NCBI GenBank assembly: GCA_035534235.1
Contig: DATLSH010000038.1
Location: 1 to 57,528, forward strand
Direction of reading: 5' to 3'
Length of the DNA stretch: 57,528 nt
Source of the DNA: Bog-473 sp035534235
GTDB lineage: Bacteria; Actinomycetota; Acidimicrobiia; Acidimicrobiales; RAAP-2
In this document: in pieces, positions 32,444 to 40,743 of the stretch
Position numbering within the stretch: the stretch's first letter is position 1
Layout: each line of letters starts with the position of its first letter
The notes under the pieces: generated by a model
What the model saw: only the letters and a program-made list of their open reading frames with translations
Told to the model about the DNA's origin: nothing
Database searches by the model: none
Translations under genes and position numbers: made by a program

Positions 32444-33298
32444 GTGCCCGAGAGCGATCCGACCCGCGGCCGTCCCCCTTCGCCAGACGCAGCCGCCGCA
32501 CCGCTGCCCGGCACGCTCGGAGAAGCAGTGCGGGCCGAGTGGGCGGCAGTTCTGCGGCCTCCCTACCACGCCTTGGCCACGGTGTCCTTCAACGCTGCCG
32601 TCATGAGCGCGGCCTGGTTCCTCCTCCCGCCGCACTGGAACAGCGCCCTTTTCTCCCTGCACGGGTCCCTGGCCTACGCGCTGGTCTTGGCCGCCTGGAT
32701 GTACGCCGACGTCCCGGCCACCAATGTGCTCGGCCCCGACCGGCAGCGCATGATGGCGGCGCTGGACGATCCCGTCATGCTCCGCCGGCTCCTCCTGGCC
32801 AAGAACATCGTGCTGTGGTCCTTGGTCACGCCATTGTGCACGGCCATCGCGGTGGTGACCGGAGTCCTCACCCATCATGGGTTGGCCACCTTCTACTCCG
32901 TGGTCATCATCGCCGTCATCCCCTTCGGCACCCTCGGGATCTCCGCCTGCGTCGGCATTGCGTACCCCTACCACCCCATGCCACTGCGGGACCGCTGGGG
33001 GCACCGCCGGCCCTGGCTGCGCATGGGTGGGCGCTGGGCCGTTCTGGTCACCCTGCCCTACCTGCTGGTGCCCATCATCTCGGTGACCCTCATGACCCCG
33101 AGCCTCGTCGTCTGGGGCATCGCGGCGCCGCGTCGCCTGTCGGCCCGGGTGCCCGCCCATCATCTCGGTGCGGGTATCGCGGTGGCGTGCCTCGTGGCCA
33201 CCCTCTGCTCCATCGGCGGGCGGCGGGTCGGCGCCAGGATGGCCCGGGACCGGCGGGCTGCCTTGGTGGCCTTCCTGGCCGATCCGACCAGCGCCTGA
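32444..33298 (+). CDS. Multi-pass membrane protein of unknown function
   Basis: A 284-residue protein with a Pro-rich N-terminal tail followed by about six hydrophobic segments, for example VSFNAAVMSAAWFLL, SLAYALVLAAWMYA, LVTPLCTAIAVVTGVL, VVIIAVIPFGTLGISACV, VLVTLPYLLVPIISVTL and GAGIAVACLVATLCSI. It ends in an Arg-rich cytoplasmic tail. The pattern resembles an ABC-2-like permease or a hypothetical actinobacterial membrane protein, with no motif to choose. GTG 32444 is the likely start, 10 bases after TACCCT. Convergent with the mutase gene, 6 bases away. Confidence 0.7.
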   Translation: MPESDPTRGRPPSPDAAAAPLPGTLGEAVRAEWAAVLRPPYHALATVSFNAAVMSAAWFLLPPHWNSALFSLHGSLAYALVLAAWMYADVPATNVLGPDRQRMMAALDDPVMLRRLLLAKNIVLWSLVTPLCTAIAVVTGVLTHHGLATFYSVVIIAVIPFGTLGISACVGIAYPYHPMPLRDRWGHRRPWLRMGGRWAVLVTLPYLLVPIISVTLMTPSLVVWGIAAPRRLSARVPAHHLGAGIAVACLVATLCSIGGRRVGARMARDRRAALVAFLADPTSA

Positions 33299-33304
33299 GG
33301 TTGC

Positions 33305-34903
33305 TCAGCCCCCAGGCTCGTACACCCCGAATTCGCCCCGCAGCACGTCGGCCACCTCGCCGAGCGTGGCCATGGCGGCCAGCGCCGCCTTCATGGGAAC
33401 GAGGAGGTTGCCGTCGCCGCGGGCGGTCACCGCGACGTCGTTGAGGGCGGCGTCGGTGGCGGCCCCGTCACGCGCCGCCCGCACCGACCGGGTGCGGTCG
33501 ATCTGCATCTGCTGCAACTTGATGTCTATCGGGAAGACCTCGGCGGTCCCACTCTCGTCGTCGGTGAACCTGTTGACCCCGACCACGACCTTCTCGCCGT
33601 CATCGACCGCCTTGGCGAAGCTGTAGGCCGCGCTCTCGATCTCCTCCTGCATGAAACGCGCCTCAATGGCGGCCACGGCGCCGCCGAGCTTCTCAATGCG
33701 GTCCAGGTACTCGTCGGCCGCCCGCTCGACCTCGTCGGTGAGCGCCTCCACGAAGTAGGAACCGGCCAGGGGGTCGACCGTGTCGGCCACGCCCGACTCG
33801 AACCCGACGATCTGCTGGGTGCGCAGGGCGATCTTGGCCGCCCGCGTGGTGGGCAGTCCCAGCGCCTCGTCGAAACCGTTCGTGTGCAGGCTCTGGGTGC
33901 CGCCCAGTGCGGCAGCCAGGGACTGCACCGTCACGCGCACGATGTTGTTCTCCGGCTGCTGCGCGGTGAGGGTGGATCCGCCGGTCTGGGTGTGGAAGCG
34001 GAGCATTTTGGAGCGCTCGTCCCGGGCGCCGAATCGATCGGTCATGATGCGGGCCCACATGCGCCGGGCAGCCCGGTACTTCGCCACCTCCTCGAAGAGG
34101 TTGTTGTGGGCGTTCCAGAAAAACGACAGCCTGGGGGCGAAGGCGTCGATGTCCATGCCGGCCGCCAAGGCCGCCTCCACGTAGGCGATCCCGTTGGCCA
34201 GGGTGAAGGCGATCTCCTGCACCGCCGTCGATCCCGCCTCGCGGATGTGGTAGCCCGATATGGAGATGGTGTTCCAACTCGGCAGGTTGGCGGCGCAGTA
34301 CGAGAACGTGTCGACGATCAGGCGCATGGAGGGCCGGGGCGGGTAGATGTAGGTCCCGCGGGCGATGTACTCCTTCAGGATGTCGTTCTGGATGGTGCCC
34401 CGGATCTTCTCCCCCGGGACCCCCTGCTCCTCCGCGACGAGTTGGTAGAGGAGCAGCAGGATGGCTCCGGTGGCGTTGATCGTCATGGAGGTGGTGACCT
34501 TGTCCATGGGCAGGTCGGCCATGAGCAGGCGCATGTCGGCCAGCGAGTCGATGGCCACGCCCACCTTGCCCACCTCGCCCTCGGCGCGGGGGTGGTCCGA
34601 GTCGTAACCCATCTGCGTGGGCAGGTCGAAGGCGCACGAGAGCCCGGTCTGCCCGGCGTCGAGCAGGAACTTGAAGCGCTGGTTGGTCGACTCGGCCGAG
34701 CCGAAACCGGCGTACTGGCGCATGGTCCAGAGCTTGGAGCGGTACATCTCGGCGTGAATGCCCCGGGTGAAGGGGAATGCGCCCGGCTCACCGAGGCGCA
34801 CGGTCGGGTCCCAACCCTCAAGGTCGGCCTCCCGGTACACCGGGTGCACCTCAATACCCGAGTCGGTCCGGTGCTCCCGGGCGCCCTTCGCATCGGTGGT
34901 CAC
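33305..34903 (-). CDS. Methylmalonyl-CoA mutase family protein, large (substrate-binding) subunit
   Basis: A 532-residue alpha/beta-barrel mutase that uses adenosylcobalamin and rearranges acyl-CoA carbon skeletons. WTMRQYAGFGSAESTNQRF, IQNDILKEYIARGTYIYPP, SISGYHIREAGSTAVQEIAF, HNNLFEEVAKYRAARRMWA and HTQTGGSTLTAQQPENN are diagnostic. The Arg in EYIARGTY is the CoA-carboxylate contact in methylmalonyl-CoA mutase. No B12-binding domain (DxHxxG) is fused or adjacent, so a small subunit must be encoded elsewhere. GTG 34903 is chosen from a TAGAAT box 7 bases upstream. Confidence 0.88.
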   Translation of the reverse strand: MTTDAKGAREHRTDSGIEVHPVYREADLEGWDPTVRLGEPGAFPFTRGIHAEMYRSKLWTMRQYAGFGSAESTNQRFKFLLDAGQTGLSCAFDLPTQMGYDSDHPRAEGEVGKVGVAIDSLADMRLLMADLPMDKVTTSMTINATGAILLLLYQLVAEEQGVPGEKIRGTIQNDILKEYIARGTYIYPPRPSMRLIVDTFSYCAANLPSWNTISISGYHIREAGSTAVQEIAFTLANGIAYVEAALAAGMDIDAFAPRLSFFWNAHNNLFEEVAKYRAARRMWARIMTDRFGARDERSKMLRFHTQTGGSTLTAQQPENNIVRVTVQSLAAALGGTQSLHTNGFDEALGLPTTRAAKIALRTQQIVGFESGVADTVDPLAGSYFVEALTDEVERAADEYLDRIEKLGGAVAAIEARFMQEEIESAAYSFAKAVDDGEKVVVGVNRFTDDESGTAEVFPIDIKLQQMQIDRTRSVRAARDGAATDAALNDVAVTARGDGNLLVPMKAALAAMATLGEVADVLRGEFGVYEPGG

Positions 34904-34910
34904 GGCCTTG

Positions 34911-34916
34911 ATTCTA
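34911..34916 (-). promoter_or_regulatory. Probable -10 box of the mutase gene
   Basis: TAGAAT on the minus strand, 7 bases before GTG 34903; the closest match to consensus TATAAT among these boxes. Confidence 0.55.
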
Positions 34917-35003
34917 CGGGAACCCGGGATTAGGCAGACTACGGGACAGGGAACCGGGCCCGATCGGGTCAGGGTGGAGCTGAGGGACCTGGGCGGCTGA
35001 CGC

Positions 35004-35900
35004 TCAGTCGGCGGAGGACTGGGCCAGAAGGTCGGCATCGAGCTGGCGATCGACCCGCACCGCCCGCCGCTCATCCTGGTGCATCCAGTGCAGGGCGACC
35101 GGGATCATGGGCCACAGCATGAGGGTGTCCCCCCCCACCCACATGATCACGCCACCGAGGTGCAGGTCCTGCACCAGCGAGGGCCCCCAGGCGCGGTGCA
35201 GGGCCACGTAGGCGGGGAAGATCTCGCGGGTGGTCTGGTCCAGCGACAGACCGGTGAAGGTGTCGATGGGGATGGCCACGAACAGGTAGCCGAATTGGAG
35301 CGCCGGGTGCAGGCGTGAGGCGTTGGGGTCGACGCCGAAGATCTGGCGCCAGAAGAGATAGCCGACTGCCAGGAACACCAGGTGCTCGGCGTTGTGCACC
35401 GGCGCGTGCGCCAGGGTGTAGTTGAACCAGACCGTCAGGTGGGTCACCGGGATCACCACGGCGTAGAGCACGAAGGCCACCGCAGGATTCCCGAGCACCC
35501 GGGCCACCCGTGAGCGCAGGACCTCGGTGACGACCAGGTGGGCCGTCCCGGTCGTGCCACGCCAGGCCAGCTCCAGGGGAGATGCGATGGCGAAGAGCGG
35601 AGCGGCCACCATGATCAGCAGGAGGTGCTGGACCATGTGGTCCCAGAACAGCTCGCCGTCGTAGGACCCCACGAAGCTGAAGAGGGCCACCGAGGTGGCG
35701 ACCAGCCCGCCGACGAAGGCCGCCGTCCGGCCGGCCGGCCAGGGGTGGCGAGGGCGAAGGCGGCCGGCCCGCTGGACGCCCCACAGGTAGAGGACGAGGG
35801 CGCCGAGCACCATGGCGGCCGGCACGAAGGCGAAGCGGGTGGCCAGGAGCTGGGAGCCCCGGAGGGGCGGGAGGGAAACGCCGAACAGCCCCAGGGTCAT
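35004..35900 (-). CDS. Cytochrome c oxidase assembly factor CtaG-like (caa3 type)
   Basis: A 298-residue membrane protein with about six or seven hydrophobic segments. FSFVGSYDGELFWDHMVQHLLLIMVAAPLFAIASP, then LTVWFNYTLAHAPVHNAEHLVFLAVGYLFWRQIFG, is the Caa3_CtaG signature, rich in His residues that may bind copper. It probably helps insert copper in a terminal oxidase; no oxidase genes are in the window. Two bases separate it from the upstream aldo/keto reductase gene, so they are co-transcribed. Confidence 0.88.
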   Translation of the reverse strand: MTLGLFGVSLPPLRGSQLLATRFAFVPAAMVLGALVLYLWGVQRAGRLRPRHPWPAGRTAAFVGGLVATSVALFSFVGSYDGELFWDHMVQHLLLIMVAAPLFAIASPLELAWRGTTGTAHLVVTEVLRSRVARVLGNPAVAFVLYAVVIPVTHLTVWFNYTLAHAPVHNAEHLVFLAVGYLFWRQIFGVDPNASRLHPALQFGYLFVAIPIDTFTGLSLDQTTREIFPAYVALHRAWGPSLVQDLHLGGVIMWVGGDTLMLWPMIPVALHWMHQDERRAVRVDRQLDADLLAQSSAD

Positions 35901-35902
35901 GC

Positions 35903-36910
35903 TCAGCCGTGTTGCCAGACCCGCTGGGCGAGGCCGCGCCTCCCGTAAAGGGCGACTGCGTCCAGGGCGGCCACTTCTTCGGAATCTATGCGCCAGCCCA
36001 GCGCCCCGGCATTGTCCTCGGCCTGACGGCGGTTCTTGGCCCCCGGGATGGGGACGGCGCCCTTGGCGATGAGGTAGGCCAGGGCCACCTGGCTCGGGGT
36101 GCGCTCACCGTGGGCCGCCCCGATCCGGCGCAGCGCGGCCACGATCCTGTCCACGGCGGCCATGGGGTGGTTGGAGAAGCTCCGGCTGGCCGGCGGCGGG
36201 TTGTCGACCGAGTACTTGCCGGTGAGGCGGCCCTGCCCGATCGGCGAGTAGGCCAGGGGCACCACCCCCAACTCCCGGCAGCAGGCGAGCAGGCCCGACT
36301 TCTCGGGCATCGTCCGGAGCAGCGAGAACTCAATCTGGTTGCTGGCCAGCCGCAGGCCCCGGGACCGCAACGCGGCATCCATCGACCGGGTCTCCTTGAC
36401 CGAGTAGTTCGAGACGCCCACCGCCTTCACCAGGCCCTGGCCGTGGGCGGCCGCCAGGGCGTCGGCCAGGGCGCCGTGGGAGCGGAATGAGATCGGGCCG
36501 TGGATCTGGTACAGGTCGATCGACTCAACGCCCATGCGGTCCGCCGACGCCCGCGCCGCCGCCGCCAGAGCGGAGGTGACCGCCACCTTCCACGGGCTGG
36601 GCATGAACTTGCTGGCGATGACCACTCTCTGGCGGACGCCGGGGTCGCGCTTGAGCAGGCGGCCGATGATGCGCTCGCTCTCCCCGGCGCCGTAGACCTC
36701 CGCGGTGTCGAAGAGGACCACCCCCGATTGGAGGCAGGCCTGCCAGGCGTCGACGATGGTCTCCTCCGAGTAGGAGGCGTCGTAGCCGCCCATGCCCCAG
36801 GTCTTCTTGTCACCCCAGGCCCAGGTGCCCACGCCCAGCGGCGGCACCGAGACCTCGGATCCGGCGAGGGGTATGCGGTCGCCCGCCTGCGGGGTGGCGA
36901 CGTCAGTCAT
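35903..36910 (-). CDS. Aldo/keto reductase
   Basis: A 335-residue TIM-barrel NADPH-dependent reductase. VVLFDTAEVYGAGESE (catalytic Asp and Tyr), VIASKFMPSP (catalytic Lys), YQIHGPIS (catalytic His) and VGVSNYSVKE are in the family order. IPIPGAKNRRQAEDN near the C-terminus binds the adenosine phosphate. Substrate unknown. It is first in a two-gene unit with CtaG; about 95 bases separate it from the divergent-side endopeptidase gene. Confidence 0.9.
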   Translation of the reverse strand: MTDVATPQAGDRIPLAGSEVSVPPLGVGTWAWGDKKTWGMGGYDASYSEETIVDAWQACLQSGVVLFDTAEVYGAGESERIIGRLLKRDPGVRQRVVIASKFMPSPWKVAVTSALAAAARASADRMGVESIDLYQIHGPISFRSHGALADALAAAHGQGLVKAVGVSNYSVKETRSMDAALRSRGLRLASNQIEFSLLRTMPEKSGLLACCRELGVVPLAYSPIGQGRLTGKYSVDNPPPASRSFSNHPMAAVDRIVAALRRIGAAHGERTPSQVALAYLIAKGAVPIPGAKNRRQAEDNAGALGWRIDSEEVAALDAVALYGRRGLAQRVWQHG

Positions 36911-37007
36911 CCGTCGCGCGCCGGGCGTGGTGCCACCCTCACTGTCTAGCCCATGCAGACACCGGCGTGGTCGTGCCCGGCGAGGGGCAGCCGGAGCGGC
37001 CGGCTCC

Positions 37008-38165
37008 CTACCGCTGGCCCGGTGCCGTCACACCCACAATGGGGCCGAAGCCCTCGACCCGGTCGAAGCGCACCACGGCTCCGGTCTCCGGGGCGTCGAC
37101 CATGAGGCCGTCGCCGACGTACATCCCCACGTGCTTGACCCCGGCGGGCGACTGGCCGAAGAACACCAGGTCGCCCGGCTCCACCACCATGCCGGGCAGC
37201 ACGGCCGGGCCGGCGTCGTACTGGTCCTGCGCCACCCGGGGCAGCGACACCCCGGCCTGCCGGTAGACGAACTGCACCAGGCCGGAGCAGTCGAAACCCC
37301 CGTGGGACTCGCCGCCCCACAGGTAGGGGATGCCCAACAGCTTCATCACGTCGACCACCGCCGCTGCCTCGGTCGGCGTCTCACCGGCGGCCAGCCGGCC
37401 GAAGGTCCAGTTCCCGACCAGGTTGCAGCCGATGCCGGTGGAGATGGCGCCCTGGGACGCCGGCGCCGGCGCCGGCGCCGGCGGGGCGGTGGTGGTCGTG
37501 GTGGCTCCCGCAGCCGTGGTCCCGGCATTGGCGCCCGGGGCAGTGGGACCGGCCGGGGCCTTTGCGCTGCCGGGCCACGCCGCGGCACCCTGGGCGCCCC
37601 CGGGGGCGGGGAGCGTCGTCGTGGTCGTGGTGGTCGAAGTGGTGGTGGTGCTGGTCGTGGCGGTGGCGGTCCCCGATCCCTTGGAGGACGGCGGGGAGAG
37701 GATTGGCGGCAGCCCCCCTCCGGTGCCGGGGCCGACCGACAGGTCCGAGAGGGTCGCGGTGACCGCGGCCCCGTTGCCGACGGCCGGCGTGGCGGCCGAG
37801 GCCAAGGTGGCCCCCCCGCCCTGCGACGGGGCGGCACAGGGGTCGATGGGCACCACCGACGCCACGTCGGGCACCAGAGACGGCCCGGGTTCGGTCGCCG
37901 CCTGCGGCGTCGTGACGGCGCTTGCCGGTGCCTCCGACAGGGCCCGCTCCCCTAGGCCGCGCCAGGCCGAGGCGGCGAAAGTCCTGGAAGCGGAGCCATG
38001 ACCGCGGTGGGCCACCGGCTGGCCCGGGGCGGAGAGCGAGGCTCCGGCGGCCGAAGCCATGGCGGCAGCGACCAGCCCGCCGAGCGTGACGCAGCGCCAG
38101 ATCCGGCCCCGCCTCCCGGCGTGCCCCCCGCCGGCTACCGGCACGGGTTCGCAATCCGAACTCAT
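37008..38165 (-). CDS. Secreted NlpC/P60 peptidoglycan endopeptidase
   Basis: A 385-residue exported cell-wall hydrolase. A signal segment (VTLGGLVAAAMASAAGASL) follows an Arg-rich N-terminus. The middle is a low-complexity Ser/Thr/Pro/Ala linker with a long Thr run. The C-terminal NlpC/P60 domain has GGFDCSGLVQF (Cys293) and VKHVGMYVGDGLMVDAP (His345), and should cut peptide crosslinks in peptidoglycan. ATG 38165 is used, but a GGGGGAGG run abuts it with no spacer; GTG 38180 is a real alternative. Confidence 0.85.
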   Translation of the reverse strand: MSSDCEPVPVAGGGHAGRRGRIWRCVTLGGLVAAAMASAAGASLSAPGQPVAHRGHGSASRTFAASAWRGLGERALSEAPASAVTTPQAATEPGPSLVPDVASVVPIDPCAAPSQGGGATLASAATPAVGNGAAVTATLSDLSVGPGTGGGLPPILSPPSSKGSGTATATTSTTTTSTTTTTTTLPAPGGAQGAAAWPGSAKAPAGPTAPGANAGTTAAGATTTTTAPPAPAPAPASQGAISTGIGCNLVGNWTFGRLAAGETPTEAAAVVDVMKLLGIPYLWGGESHGGFDCSGLVQFVYRQAGVSLPRVAQDQYDAGPAVLPGMVVEPGDLVFFGQSPAGVKHVGMYVGDGLMVDAPETGAVVRFDRVEGFGPIVGVTAPGQR

Positions 38166-38239
38166 CCTCCCCCTCTTCACGGGGGGGTAGAACGAACGTT
38201 TGGGCGGTATCTTGCGCGGGCCCCGGCCGGCCCGCCCCC

Positions 38240-39409
38240 TCAGTGGGCGGGGGCGTGGGGCATGCAGAGGTCGTCGTACTCGGCGATGACGATCTCCCCG
38301 GCGTCGGGCCCGCAGGCCGGGCAGGCCGGGTCGCGGCGGACCTTGAAGGTGCGGAACGACTGCTCCAGGGCGTCGTAGGAGAGCAGGCGCCCGACCAGCG
38401 GGTCGCCCAGCCTGAGCAGCATCTTGATGGCCTCGACCGCCTGGATGGAACCGACGATGCCCGGCAGGACGCCGAGCACCCCGGCCTCGGAGCACGAGGG
38501 GGCCAGCTCGGCCGGCGGCGGCTCGGGGATGAGGCAGCGGTAGCAGGGGCCGACGTAGGGTTCGAAGACGGTGACCTGCCCCTCAAAGCGGAAGATGGAC
38601 CCGTGGACGACCGGGATGCGCTTGAGCAGGGCGGCGTCGTTGACCAGGTAGCGGGTCGGGAAGTTGTCCGTGCCGTCGACGATGACGTCGTAGCCGTCAA
38701 TGATGTCGAGGATGTTGTCGGCGCCCAGGCGCACGTCGTAGGTGACGACGTTCACGTCGGGGTTCAATGCGGTCAGCGTCTTCTTGGCCGAGTCGACCTT
38801 GCGGTCGCCGATGCGGTCCATGTTGTGCAGGATCTGGCGCTGCAGGTTCGACTCGTCGACCACGTCCATGTCGATGATCCCGAGCGTGCCCACTCCCGCC
38901 GCGGCGAGATACAGGGCCGCCGGCGACCCCAGGCCCCCGGCTCCCAGCAGCAGCACCTTGGCGTCGAGCAGCTTGAGCTGGCCCACCTCGCCCACCTCGG
39001 GCAGGAGCAGATGGCGCTGGTAGCGGTTGCGCTGGGCCGCGCTCAGCGTGCGGGGCGCCGCCCAGGGGCGCCCGTCGTCCTTCCACTTGTTGAAGCCCCC
39101 GATGAGCGACTGCACGTCGGTGTACCCGAGGTCGCCCAAGGTCTTGGCGGCGAAGGCCGAGCGCACGCCACCGGCGCAGTAGACCACCACGGGCTCCGAC
39201 TTGTCGGGCAGCTTGCCCTCCACCTGGAACTCGAGGTGCCCGCGGGGCAGGTGCACGGCATGGGGGATGGCCCCCTGCTCGTACTCGTCAGGCTCGCGGA
39301 CGTCCAGGAAGGTGACGTGCCCCTGGCCCAGCAGCTGCTCGGCGTCGGGCGGCTCCACCTCGCGGATGGATGCCTTGGCTTCCTTCAACAGTTCTCGGGG
39401 TGTGGGCAC
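38240..39409 (-). CDS. Rhodanese-ThiF/MoeB sulfur-carrier adenylyltransferase
   Basis: A 389-residue two-domain protein. The N-terminal rhodanese domain (about 15-115) has FLDVREPDEYEQGAI and the persulfide Cys in VVYCAGGVRSA. The E1-like domain (about 125-360) has RYQRHLLLPEVGEVGQ, VLLLGAGGLGSPAALYLAAAG, SNLQRQILH and two CxxC pairs (CYRC, CPAC) for zinc. It should adenylate a ubiquitin-like sulfur carrier and pass sulfur to it. In MoeZ-type proteins I know, the rhodanese is C-terminal, so the order is reversed. GTG 39409 is chosen because GGAGG precedes it by 6 bases. Confidence 0.88.
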   Translation of the reverse strand: MPTPRELLKEAKASIREVEPPDAEQLLGQGHVTFLDVREPDEYEQGAIPHAVHLPRGHLEFQVEGKLPDKSEPVVVYCAGGVRSAFAAKTLGDLGYTDVQSLIGGFNKWKDDGRPWAAPRTLSAAQRNRYQRHLLLPEVGEVGQLKLLDAKVLLLGAGGLGSPAALYLAAAGVGTLGIIDMDVVDESNLQRQILHNMDRIGDRKVDSAKKTLTALNPDVNVVTYDVRLGADNILDIIDGYDVIVDGTDNFPTRYLVNDAALLKRIPVVHGSIFRFEGQVTVFEPYVGPCYRCLIPEPPPAELAPSCSEAGVLGVLPGIVGSIQAVEAIKMLLRLGDPLVGRLLSYDALEQSFRTFKVRRDPACPACGPDAGEIVIAEYDDLCMPHAPAH

Positions 39410-39508
39410 TCTCAACCTCCAGGCCGGCCACTCGCTACCGAACCGTTAAACACTACCAGCGGGGTCAACATTCCCGGTGAGTCCCCGAAGCCTGAGAAGC
39501 TGCACCCC

Positions 39509-40114
39509 ATGGAGCTCCACGAGGCCATCCGGCGCAGACAAATGGTGCGCAGCTTCGCCGCCGATCCGGTTGACCGCGCCCTCCTGGACGGACTCCTCCG
39601 GGCGGCTTTGCGGTCCCCGACCGCCGGCAACAGCGCCGGCACGGCCTGGGTCGCCCTCTCAGGCCCCGACCAGACATCCCTCTACTGGGACGCCACCACC
39701 GACCAGGCCTGGCGCGACACCAGCCCGCGCTGGCCCGGCCTGCGCCGCGCCCCCGCCGTGCTCCTGGCCTACTCCTCGGCGGCAGCGTACGTCGCGCGCT
39801 ACGCCGAACACGACAAATCCGACTCCCGCCTCGGCACCGACCGTGCCGGCTGGCCGGTGCCCTACTGGACCGGGGACGCCGCCTTCGGGGTCATGGCGGT
39901 GCTGCTGGGTGCCGTCGATGCCGGCCTGGGCGCCTGCGTGCTGGGCAATTTCCGGGGCGAGGAGGCTCTGAATCATGCTCTGGGCGTCCCCCATGAGTGG
40001 CATCTCTTCGGTGCCGTCCTCCTGGGCCGTCCCGACGGGGCCGACCACCGCTCCCCCTCGCTGGAGCGCGCCCTGCCCGATGCCGCCGACCGTATCCACT
40101 GGGGCGGCTGGTAG
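39509..40114 (+). CDS. Nitroreductase family protein
   Basis: A 201-residue FMN-dependent oxidoreductase. MELHEAIRRRQMVRSFAADPV is the typical start, with Arg contacts to FMN. ALRSPTAGNSAGTAWVAL and AVDAGLGACVLGNFRGEEAL, with the glycine loop, follow the family order. It would reduce nitro compounds, quinones or flavins; specificity unknown. A short Arg-poor insert (AEHDKSDSRLGTDRAGWPVPYW) precedes the last helix pair. Divergent from the rhodanese-ThiF gene and convergent with the adenosyltransferase gene. Confidence 0.87.
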   Translation: MELHEAIRRRQMVRSFAADPVDRALLDGLLRAALRSPTAGNSAGTAWVALSGPDQTSLYWDATTDQAWRDTSPRWPGLRRAPAVLLAYSSAAAYVARYAEHDKSDSRLGTDRAGWPVPYWTGDAAFGVMAVLLGAVDAGLGACVLGNFRGEEALNHALGVPHEWHLFGAVLLGRPDGADHRSPSLERALPDAADRIHWGGW

Positions 40115-40129
40115 CCGCCCCCACCCCTC

Positions 40130-40681
40130 TTAACCGGCCGACTCCTTCGAGAGCGTGTGATCGGGCCCCTCCTGCCAGCGGGCCATGGCCCAGAGCAGGT
40201 CGGACAAGCGATTCAGGTAGGCCACCACGTGGGACCCCTCGACGGGTTCGGTCACCGCCAGGCGCTCGGCCCGCCGTACGACGGCCCGGGCGAAGTCCAG
40301 TGCGGCCGCCACCCGATTCTCCCCCGGGATGATGAAGTCGCTCGGCATGTCGAACCGGGCCAACAGCTCGTCGATGGCCTCCTCTAACGCGGCCACCATC
40401 GCCTCGGTCACCTGGGTCTTCCCAGCCACCAGCTTGGGGCGGTTCTCGGGCGCCGTGGCCACCTCGGCCATCAGCACGTAGAGGTCCCGGGCCAGGGCGA
40501 TCAGGCGCTCGTCGACTTCCGAGCCCGGCTCCGACTGCGCCCGGGCCAAGCCGATGGCCGCTTGGCCTTCATCCACGGCGCCGTTCACCTCTATCGGCCT
40601 CGAGTCCTTGCGCACCCGTCCACCGAAGAGCAGGCCGGTCGACCCGTCATCGCCCTTCTTGGTATAGATCCGCGGCTTCAC
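40130..40681 (-). CDS. Cob(I)yrinic acid a,c-diamide adenosyltransferase, PduO type
   Basis: A 183-residue ATP:cob(I)alamin adenosyltransferase that makes adenosylcobalamin, the cofactor needed by the mutase at 33305. VKPRIYTKKGDDGSTGLLFGG is the diagnostic N-terminal ATP-binding segment, and IIPGENRVAAALDFARAVVRRAER and YLNRLSDLLW complete the PduO signature. GTG 40681 is chosen over ATG 40708 because the conserved N-terminus begins there and a TAGCAT box lies 8 bases upstream. Divergent from metH. Confidence 0.92.
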   Translation of the reverse strand: MKPRIYTKKGDDGSTGLLFGGRVRKDSRPIEVNGAVDEGQAAIGLARAQSEPGSEVDERLIALARDLYVLMAEVATAPENRPKLVAGKTQVTEAMVAALEEAIDELLARFDMPSDFIIPGENRVAAALDFARAVVRRAERLAVTEPVEGSHVVAYLNRLSDLLWAMARWQEGPDHTLSKESAG

Positions 40682-40689
40682 CAGGCCGG

Positions 40690-40695
40690 ATGCTA
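40690..40695 (-). promoter_or_regulatory. Probable -10 box of the adenosyltransferase gene
   Basis: TAGCAT on the minus strand, 8 bases before GTG 40681. Confidence 0.45.
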
Positions 40696-40728
40696 CCGGC
40701 CCGTTCATGGGGACAAGGTGGTCGCCGG

Positions 40729-40734
40729 TATCCT
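40729..40734 (+). promoter_or_regulatory. Probable -10 box of metH
   Basis: TATCCT lies 9 bases before ATG 40744. The leader is too short for a cobalamin or SAM riboswitch. Confidence 0.45.
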
Positions 40735-40743
40735 GTCTGAGGC

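Noticed and set aside
37459..37482. GCCGGC tandem repeat as a DNA element
   Set aside because: It encodes a Pro/Ala stretch in the linker of the NlpC/P60 protein.
40735..40743. Cobalamin or SAM riboswitch before metH
   Set aside because: The gap to the divergent gene and the -10 box leaves no room for a leader.
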